From positions 3,472,001 to 3,536,000 of the forward strand of contig OZ242974.1 in assembly GCA_965211775.1 (NCBI GenBank): 64,000 bases of DNA. The letters run 5' to 3'. Shown here piece after piece: positions 57,780-64,000 of the stretch. The stretch is from Thiodiazotropha sp040506975 (GTDB lineage: Bacteria > Pseudomonadota > Gammaproteobacteria > Chromatiales > Chromatiaceae). Made by a program: the position numbers and the translations under genes. The stretch's first letter is position 1. Each line of letters begins with the position of its first letter. The notes beneath the pieces were generated by a model that ran no database searches, was not told the origin of the DNA, and worked only from the letters and a program-made list of their open reading frames with translations.

Positions 57780-58808
57780 CCTGATTACCCCTAAACCTCA
57801 GCCATTCTCAAGAGGCGATATGGCATAGGTGGAGTGCGAAGAGCGGCAAAAAGCAATCGTTCAATCATGGCGGGTAAATCGAAACGGCGGTTAAACCGAT
57901 ATTCGAACTCAGCAAGATAACGCGACACATGTTTATCTCGAATCGCATGAAAAGTACCCAACAGACTGTTTTTGACATTACCCAACATCGTGTTTACCCA
58001 TTTGAAGCACGAATACTGGACACTTTGGCGCCCACCACCCGTCACCATGGGGTTATGATGGCAATCAGCGGTTGTCACGCCACTAAAGCACCAAAGCCCA
58101 TCGGTAAAGACTTCGCTGCCAGGCATCAAGCAGGAGCGGGCGTAGCGGGCGATTTCACGTTTGCGGAAGCCCCTTACACGACGCAGTTGAATTTTCATGG
58201 GCCTGCCGTCCCGCGTCGTCTCAACAGCAGCTACGAAAGGGATTTTGTTGCGCGACCCACGACCACGCTTACCGGCTTGCTCGCCTCCGAGATAAGCATC
58301 ATCCAATTCGATGCGACCGGCCAGTTTTTTTCCACGCTCACGTTCCATCATCACCTGCATCAACTTATGCTTGAGTCGCCAGGCCGTATTGTAGTTCACC
58401 CCGATTTCGCGGGAAAGTTGCAGCGCCGAGATACTTTTCTTGCGTTGGGTCAACAGATAGATCGCAAGAAACCACGTTCTCAGCGGCAGCTTGGTGCCAT
58501 GGAAGATGCTGCCGGCGGTCAGGGAAGTCTGATGATGGCACTTGTGACATTGATATATCTGACGCTTTTTGAGTTCACAGCCTGTTGTGTTGCCGCACTC
58601 AGGGCAGACATAGCCCGTCGGCCAGCGCAAATCATACAATGCCTGTCGACACTGATCCTCGGTCCCATATTGTTCCAGAAAATCGTGCAAACCAAGACCT
58701 TTTTGAAATTGAATAGTATTTCTCGGCATGATGAAATCCTCTTTTATTCAGTAGGTTCCATTATGCTTGCACCACAGGCTCAATAGCTGAGCCTCATGAG
58801 TAATCAGG
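57780..58808 (-). mobile_element. IS1595-type element, copy E (1029 bp), at pilU start
   Basis: Flanked by TAATCTTA (57772-57779 and 58809-58816). The original upstream sequence, with one duplication removed, was AGAGGATAAGATTATGG, a good ribosome site for pilU. Now the element end (..AATCAGG) stands in its place, eight bases from the ATG. The element reads in the pilU direction. Confidence 0.95.
57791..58729 (-). CDS. IS1595 family transposase, copy E
   Basis: Full-length 312-aa transposase with all motifs of copy A. Its stop codon is 19 bases before the pilU ATG, so pilU may be expressed by read-through from the transposase message. Confidence 0.95.
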   Translation of the reverse strand: MPRNTIQFQKGLGLHDFLEQYGTEDQCRQALYDLRWPTGYVCPECGNTTGCELKKRQIYQCHKCHHQTSLTAGSIFHGTKLPLRTWFLAIYLLTQRKKSISALQLSREIGVNYNTAWRLKHKLMQVMMERERGKKLAGRIELDDAYLGGEQAGKRGRGSRNKIPFVAAVETTRDGRPMKIQLRRVRGFRKREIARYARSCLMPGSEVFTDGLWCFSGVTTADCHHNPMVTGGGRQSVQYSCFKWVNTMLGNVKNSLLGTFHAIRDKHVSRYLAEFEYRFNRRFDLPAMIERLLFAALRTPPMPYRLLRMAEV

Positions 58809-58936
58809 TAATCTTATCCTCTTCATTCACTTACCAGCCTGTAGCAGCAAACAGAATAACGCTATCCGTGGCAGCGGACAGCAACCCCTTACAGGGCCGA
58901 ACAGGTGCCATCATATACCCGGAAGATAACTATAGT

Positions 58937-59971
58937 TTAGAACTGATCCTTATTTTGCGCCTTGGCCTTGGCATCAAGCCGGCTTACAACGCCGCGCTGC
59001 ACCAACTCCTTCAGTGCCTGGTCCATGGTCTGCATACCCGCCGCCTGGCCGGTCTGAATCGCGGAATACATCTGGGCAACTTTATCCTCACGGATCAGGT
59101 TACGTATCGCGGGCGTGCCGACCATGATCTCCCACGCCGCAATTCGCCCGCCGCCGATCTTTTTCAGCAGTGTTTGCGCAATAACGGATCGCAGCGATTC
59201 GGAGAGCATCGAGCGCACCATCGACTTCTCCCCCGCCGGAAATACGTCGATGATACGGTCGATGGTCTTGGCCGCCGAACTGGTGTGCAGGGTACCGAAT
59301 ACCAAGTGGCCGGTCTCGGCGGCAGTCAACGCCAGGCGGATGGTTTCCAGATCACGCAGCTCACCGACCAGGATGATATCCGGGTCTTCACGCAATGCGG
59401 AACGCAGCGCCTCGGAAAATCCCAGCGTGTCACGATGCACTTCGCGCTGGTTGATCAGGCACTTCTTACTGGAGTGTACAAACTCGATAGGGTCCTCGAT
59501 GGTGAGGATATGGGAGTAGTCATTGTCGTTTTTGTAATCCATCATGGCGGCAAGCGTGGTCGACTTACCGGAACCGGTCGGTCCGGTCACCAACACCAGT
59601 CCCCGGGGCACATCCACGATATCCTTGAAGGTTTGAGGACAACCGAGCTCTTCCAGCGTCAACACCTTGGATGGGATGGTGCGAAAAACAGCCGAGGCTC
59701 CGCGTGCCTGATTGAAGGCGTTGACACGAAATCTCGCCAATCCGGGGATCTCGAATGAAAAGTCGTTCTCAAGGAACTCCTCGAAGTCCTTGCGTTGCTT
59801 ATCATTCATGATGTCATACACAAGCGCGTGCACGACCTTGTGTTCAAGTGCGGGGACATTGATGCGCCTGATGTCGCCGTCCACACGAATCATCGGCGGC
59901 AAACCGGCAGATATGTGCAAATCTGATGCGTTATGCTTGACACTGAAGGCCAGAAGTTCAGCGATATCCAT
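58937..59971 (-). CDS. pilT: Pilus retraction ATPase PilT
   Basis: A 344-aa hexameric ATPase that pulls type IV pili back. Motifs: N-terminal DIAELLAFSVKHNASDLHISAGLPPMIRVDG, Walker A GPTGSGKST, Asp box ILTIEDPIEFVH, Walker B PDIILVGELRD, His box GHLVFGTLHTSSAAKT, and the AIRNLIRE motif needed for retraction. Length is normal. It precedes pilU on the same strand; the IS1595 lies between them. Divergent from yggS. Confidence 0.96.
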   Translation of the reverse strand: MDIAELLAFSVKHNASDLHISAGLPPMIRVDGDIRRINVPALEHKVVHALVYDIMNDKQRKDFEEFLENDFSFEIPGLARFRVNAFNQARGASAVFRTIPSKVLTLEELGCPQTFKDIVDVPRGLVLVTGPTGSGKSTTLAAMMDYKNDNDYSHILTIEDPIEFVHSSKKCLINQREVHRDTLGFSEALRSALREDPDIILVGELRDLETIRLALTAAETGHLVFGTLHTSSAAKTIDRIIDVFPAGEKSMVRSMLSESLRSVIAQTLLKKIGGGRIAAWEIMVGTPAIRNLIREDKVAQMYSAIQTGQAAGMQTMDQALKELVQRGVVSRLDAKAKAQNKDQF

Positions 59972-60257
59972 TCATTCCCCCATTAGAAATCTTAAGACAC
60001 ATGACGAGACGCCATATAGACACTGTAGCGATGTTCCGCGATGATGGCATCTATCAATCCCTGGATTTGCCCTTTTCATAGCTATCGTCCTAAAAGTAGA
60101 TTAGTTTAGCCGTGTTGAGGTTAAAAATTAAGAAAGCGCTTTAAAAATCCAGGGCACTTTTACTTGAAATGACATTAACCAGGCCTCATTTTGCAAGATA
60201 GTATCAAATTCACCCGGACAGCCAGACCATTCGCACAATTTTAATGACCTTTCAAGC

Positions 60258-60965
60258 GTGACTGATCAGACATACAACAGCCTCCAGCAGCACTATCAAA
60301 GGGTGTTGAATCGGATTCATCAAGCGGAAACGGCAGTAAAACGAACACCGGGTAGCGTTAAGCTGCTCGCTGTCAGTAAAACCAGAAGTGCCGAAGAGAT
60401 CGGCTTGCTGGCGGATCGCGGGCATCAATGTTTCGGAGAGAACTATCTTCAGGAGGCGCTGACAAAGATCGAGCAGTTACGAGGCAAAGGGCTGGAATGG
60501 CATTTTATCGGTCGTATTCAGAGCAATAAAACCCGAGCGATCGCTGAAAATTTCACTTGGGTCCATAGCGTTGCAAGCCTTAAACACGCCACTCGATTGA
60601 GTGCCCAGCGCCCCTCCGGTCTGCCGCCTTTGAATATCTGTCTTCAGGTCAATACCAGCGGCGAATCGAGCAAGGATGGTTACAGCGAGGAGACACTGAG
60701 AGAACAGTTCGATGCCTATACCGCACTCCCCAATGTGCGCATCAGGGGTCTGATGACGATCCCCGCGCCCGCAGCCGATGAAGCCGCTAAACATACCCCC
60801 TTAAAGCGGTTAAGATTGCTGCGTGATGAGCTGAAGAGCGCGAAAATACCGCTGGACACCCTATCCATGGGTATGTCTGACGATCTCGAAGCCGCCATTG
60901 CCGAAGGGACTACAATCGTCAGAATCGGCACCGCAATTTTCGGCCCGCGGCAGTATAATCATTAA
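60258..60965 (+). CDS. yggS: YggS family pyridoxal phosphate homeostasis protein
   Basis: A 235-aa PLP-binding TIM-barrel protein with the cofactor lysine K41 in LLAVSKTRS, then CFGENYLQEALTKI, LEWHFIGRIQSNKTRAI, VNTSGESSKDGYSEE, RGLMTIPAP and LSMGMSDDLEAAIAEGTTIVRIGTAIFG. GTG start at 60258. Keeps PLP and vitamin B6 levels balanced. First gene of yggS-proC-yggT-yggU. Confidence 0.95.
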   Translation: MTDQTYNSLQQHYQRVLNRIHQAETAVKRTPGSVKLLAVSKTRSAEEIGLLADRGHQCFGENYLQEALTKIEQLRGKGLEWHFIGRIQSNKTRAIAENFTWVHSVASLKHATRLSAQRPSGLPPLNICLQVNTSGESSKDGYSEETLREQFDAYTALPNVRIRGLMTIPAPAADEAAKHTPLKRLRLLRDELKSAKIPLDTLSMGMSDDLEAAIAEGTTIVRIGTAIFGPRQYNH

Positions 60966-61002
60966 TATTTACACCCAATCAACATTAGTTAAAAGCGACG
61001 GT

Positions 61003-61830
61003 ATGAGTAACAACAACATTACATTCATTGGTGGCGGCAACATGGCCACCAGCCTGATAAACGGCTTGATTGCAGACGGCTACGGGAAGCAGCATATCAC
61101 GGTCAGCGATCCCGACACTGAGAAGCTCGCCCAGTTGGCTGCCCGTTGCGGTGTTCATACCCAATCAGATAATAACAGCGCTATCAGTAACGCCGAGGTG
61201 GTCGTCTTGGCGGTCAAACCGCAAGTGCTCAAATCCGTGGCCCAGGATCTGGCAGCAGCCATACAGCAGGTCAAACCGCTGGTGATATCCATTGCGGCCG
61301 GCGTCAAGGAGTCCAGCTTGCGAAAGTGGCTGGGAGGTGAAGTGGCCCTGGTACGCAGTATGCCGAACACCCCAGCCATGATTCAGTCCGGGGCGACAGG
61401 TCTTCATGCCGGCCCGGGGGTGAGCGAGGCGCAGCGTAACCAGGCTGAAAGCATACTGCGGGCGGTCGGACTCACACGCTGGGTTGAGGAGGAGTCGATG
61501 ATGGACGCGGTCACGGCAGTATCAGGCAGTGGCCCCGCCTACTTCTTTCTCATCATGGAGGCGGTCGAGTCCTCCGCCCGGCAGATGGGTCTGGATGAGG
61601 ATACGGCCCGCCTGCTCACCCTGCAGACGGCCTTGGGCGCCGCCCGCATGGCCCTGGAGAGCAGTGATTCACCTGCGGTTTTGAGACATAAGGTCACCTC
61701 TCCGGGCGGTACGACAGAACGTGCTCTGGGTATCCTCGAGGAGGGTAAGATAAGAAACCTGATCGATATGGCCTTACATGGCGCCCAAGAGCGGTCAGTC
61801 GAGCTCTCGGAAATGCTGGGAGAACAATAA
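61003..61830 (+). CDS. proC: Pyrroline-5-carboxylate reductase ProC
   Basis: A 275-aa enzyme for the last step of proline synthesis. From MSNNNITFIGGGNMATSLINGL (NADPH-binding motif), through AVKPQVLK, SIAAGVKESSLRKWLGG and RSMPNTPAMIQSGATGLHAG, to the signature SGSGPAYFFLIMEAVE and HKVTSPGGTTERALGILEEG. Start at 61003; an upstream open frame overlapping yggS is not part of it. The stop shares a base with the yggT start. Confidence 0.96.
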   Translation: MSNNNITFIGGGNMATSLINGLIADGYGKQHITVSDPDTEKLAQLAARCGVHTQSDNNSAISNAEVVVLAVKPQVLKSVAQDLAAAIQQVKPLVISIAAGVKESSLRKWLGGEVALVRSMPNTPAMIQSGATGLHAGPGVSEAQRNQAESILRAVGLTRWVEEESMMDAVTAVSGSGPAYFFLIMEAVESSARQMGLDEDTARLLTLQTALGAARMALESSDSPAVLRHKVTSPGGTTERALGILEEGKIRNLIDMALHGAQERSVELSEMLGEQ

Positions 61831-62408
61831 TGGGCGGCAGTTACCTTACCGATCCCGTCGTCTTTCTGATACAGACACTGTTCGGGCTCTACATCCTGGC
61901 GGTGTTGCTGCGTTTCCTGCTGCAGCTGGTAAGAGCGGATTTCTACAACCCGATTTCCCAATTTCTAGTGAAAGTGACCAACCCTCCATTGAAGATTTTT
62001 CGCCGGATAATTCCCGGTGTTGGCGGTATAGACCTCTCCTCACTCTTACTCGCCTGGCTGCTTAAAGCCATCGAGCTGTTTCTCATCATTAGTCTTGCCG
62101 GAACCGGTATCAACCTGATCGCCCCCTTCATCTGGGCCATCCCTGAGTTGGTGGAGCTATTCATCAATATCTATCTGTTTGGAATATTGATTCAGGTTAT
62201 CCTCAGCTGGGTGAATCCTGGCAGCTATAACCCGGCCACGGCCTTGCTCTACAGCTTGACTGGTCCTCTGATGCGACCGGCACAGAAGATCCTTCCCCCG
62301 ATGGGTGGCATCGATCTCTCGCCTATGCTGGTCATGATTGGCCTTATATTGCTTAAAATGCTGCTGTTGCCCCCACTCCGCCAGGTCACGAGCAGTCCTT
62401 TTCTGTGA
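61830..62408 (+). CDS. yggT: YggT family membrane protein
   Basis: A 192-aa protein with two YGGT repeats of two membrane helices each (VFLIQTLFGLYILAVLLRFLL, NPISQFLVKVTNPPLKIFRRIIP; and IYLFGILIQVILSWVNPGSYNPATALLYSLTGPLMRPAQKILP). Linked to osmotic or potassium stress. Overlaps its neighbours by one and four bases. Confidence 0.93.
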   Translation: MGGSYLTDPVVFLIQTLFGLYILAVLLRFLLQLVRADFYNPISQFLVKVTNPPLKIFRRIIPGVGGIDLSSLLLAWLLKAIELFLIISLAGTGINLIAPFIWAIPELVELFINIYLFGILIQVILSWVNPGSYNPATALLYSLTGPLMRPAQKILPPMGGIDLSPMLVMIGLILLKMLLLPPLRQVTSSPFL

Positions 62409-62689
62409 CCTGGTATGATTGGGATCAGAAGGATCTGATCCTCCATCTGCGTGTTCAGCCCAAGGCGTCCCGGGATGCCTTTATCGGCCCCTACGGTGAA
62501 AATGAGTATAAAATCGCCATCACCGCGCCACCCGTTGACAATAAGGCTAACCGTCACTTGCTAAAGCTCCTCGCCAAGGCATTCGGTCTTCCCGCCTCCC
62601 GGGTCGAACTGATCAGCGGAAAAAGCTCCCGCAGCAAGACGGTACGGTTAAAGTCCCCCTCCCGACTGCCGATAGAGTTTGAAGATTAG
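62405..62689 (+). CDS. yggU: YggU family protein (DUF167)
   Basis: A 94-aa protein with the DUF167 pattern LILHLRVQPKASRDAFIGPYG, KIAITAPPVDNKANRHLLKLLAKAFGLPASRVELISGKSSRSKTVRL. GTG start inside the yggT stop. Function unknown. Confidence 0.93.
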   Translation: MTWYDWDQKDLILHLRVQPKASRDAFIGPYGENEYKIAITAPPVDNKANRHLLKLLAKAFGLPASRVELISGKSSRSKTVRLKSPSRLPIEFED

Positions 62690-62790
62690 GCTATCCGGAT
62701 ATGGCGTCCCGGGCACTCCTCGCGTATCATGACGTTTAGCTGAAAAAGTTGATAAGGGTCTGTTCCGGCTTAAATTATTGGGGCAATGGC

Positions 62791-64000
62791 ATGGAAAAGG
62801 TTAGATTTCAAGAACAGTTAAAGGCTTACGAACAGTGGAAGACGGATGTCATCAACACCATCGAAGAGTATGGTCCCTGGTTGGAAGAGAACGGAATGTC
62901 CTCCGCCGATATCGCGCAGCGTATCGAAGAAACCTTGACCACCCTCAGGGGTGACAAGCTGACTATCGCCTTTGTCGCCGAATTTTCCCGTGGCAAAACC
63001 GAACTGATCAATGCCATCTTTTTTGCCGATTACGGCAGGCGCCTGCTCCCGTCCGATGCCGGCCGCACAACCATGTGCCCCACCGAGATCTTCTACGATA
63101 ACGTGCGTCATGAAGCCTATGTGCGCCTGCTGCCTATCGAGACGCGCCTGCAGGACAGTACGCTGAGCCAGTTGCGGCACGATACCAAGCAGTGGGTCCG
63201 CTACCCCCTGGAAATCGACTCGGTTGAACAGATGCAGGCCGCCCTGAATGAAGTCATCCAGACCAAAACGGTCACCCTGGAGGAAGCCAAGCATCTGGGT
63301 CTCTACAGTCAGGAACTGCATCCCCATCAGAACGAGCCCCCGGAAACCGTAGAGATACCCAAATGGCGCCATGCCATGATCAGCTTCCCGCACGATATGC
63401 TGAAAAAGGGACTGACCATTCTCGATACCCCCGGCTTAAACGCACTGGGAACAGAGCCGGAACTGACCTTGAACATGCTGCCCGCCGCCCAGGCGGTGCT
63501 GTTCGTACTTGGCGCCGATACAGGCGTGACCCGCAGCGACATGGAGATCTGGCAACATCACGTGAAGGGTTTCCAGAGTGGTCGCCAGCGTGGATTGATG
63601 GTGGTGCTGAACAAGATCGATACCTTGTGGGACGACCTGCGTGAGCACGAGGATATCCATGATGCCATCCGCGGCCAGCAAAGTGACACGGCCGCGATGT
63701 TGGGAGTGGAATCCAAAGCGGTCTTTCCCATCTCTGCGTAAAAGGGACTGCTGGCCAAGATCAAAAATGAACCGGAGCTGCTGGATAAGAGCGGGCTGCT
63801 GGATCTGGAAAACTATCTGGGTCAGGACGTACTTAACATCAAACAACAGATTGTTCTCGACACCATCAGTTCCGGTGTCGGCCAGATGCTGGACAACAGT
63901 CGGAGCATGCTGTCGGGCAAACTTAACGAGACAAAATATCAACTCGAGGAACTGGAGGAGTTGAGTGACAAGAGTGACGATGTCATCAATAACCTGATGG
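62791..64000 (+). pseudogene. Dynamin-like GTPase with in-frame TAA, partial at window end
   Basis: From ATG 62791 the protein shows a dynamin-family GTPase domain: P-loop FVAEFSRGKTELINAIF, a switch region SDAGRTTMCPTEIFYD, G3 ILDTPGLNALG and G4 VVLNKIDTLWDD. The frame is broken by TAA at 63739-63741 in FPISA-stop-KGLLAKIKNE and continues open to the window end (LLDKSGLLDLENYLGQD, then a coiled coil). The family sequence would have a residue such as Gln here. Truncation would remove the helical membrane-remodelling part. Whether the gene is otherwise full length cannot be seen. Confidence 0.85.

Overview
This is a mosaic stretch of a gammaproteobacterial chromosome. The evidence is gene content and order: pilT/pilU on one strand beside yggS-proC-yggT-yggU on the other, fkpB-ispH, the fimT-pilVWXY1E minor pilin set, dusA, thiO, rimO with a CnoX-like thioredoxin, and a DUF1820 protein. 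Metal efflux, pirin/WrbA and a DsrE-like protein would suit a marine or sulfur-cycle lineage, but that is only an inference. The striking feature is insertion sequence load. Twelve elements of four families (five IS1595-type, three IS1380-type, two IS5-type, two IS200-type) cover about 13.4 kb, roughly a fifth of the window. Copies within a family are almost identical, so the expansion looks recent. Because target duplications (or, for IS200, the flanks) can be read, most broken genes can be rebuilt exactly on paper, and nearly all close in frame.

Layout. 1-2274: a CusB-type metal-efflux adaptor cut by IS200, plus a small Met/Ser/Cys-rich secreted protein. 2585-9735: dusA, a small lipoprotein, an SPFH protein, yceI (split just after its start codon by IS1595) and a pirin/cytochrome b561/WrbA operon on the minus strand. 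9851-12337: a divergent LysR gene split by IS1380. 12334-28684: what was once one minus-strand operon of four exported proteins (a 1,455-codon PKD-repeat protein, two paralogous lipoproteins and a 920-aa zinc phospholipase C-like/Asp-box protein). It is now interrupted by seven elements, one nested inside another, and the first gene also carries three in-frame TAA codons.

28901-37018: housekeeping genes (APH/P-loop kinase fusion, rimO, cnoX-like, a Rossmann protein, fkpB, ispH) and a 46-aa Cys-rich membrane peptide. 37543-50059: two tandem minor-pilin/PilY1 operons. The first has a frameshifted fimT and ends in pilE; in the second pilY1 is split by IS1380. 50251-56627: thiO, tRNA-Thr(CGU), a DsrE-like exported protein, a GEMM-I cyclic di-GMP riboswitch ahead of a small secreted protein, a GAF-class III cyclase-TIR fusion, DUF1820, an ankyrin lipoprotein and a helical hypothetical. 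56647-64000: pilU (frameshifted, its ribosome binding site removed by IS1595), pilT, yggS-proC-yggT-yggU, and a dynamin-like GTPase broken by a TAA codon.

How the parts relate. Type IV pilus functions dominate: retraction ATPases, two sets of minor pilins and tip adhesins, with a c-di-GMP switch nearby. The pirin-cytochrome b561-WrbA operon with its divergent LysR looks like a redox or quinone stress unit. The most novel single protein is the GAF-cyclase-TIR fusion, which joins a nucleotide cyclase and a TIR effector in one chain and lacks the usual transition-state arginine. The most unusual regional signal is the systematic breakage of an exported-protein operon by insertion sequences that mostly share a YTAR target core.
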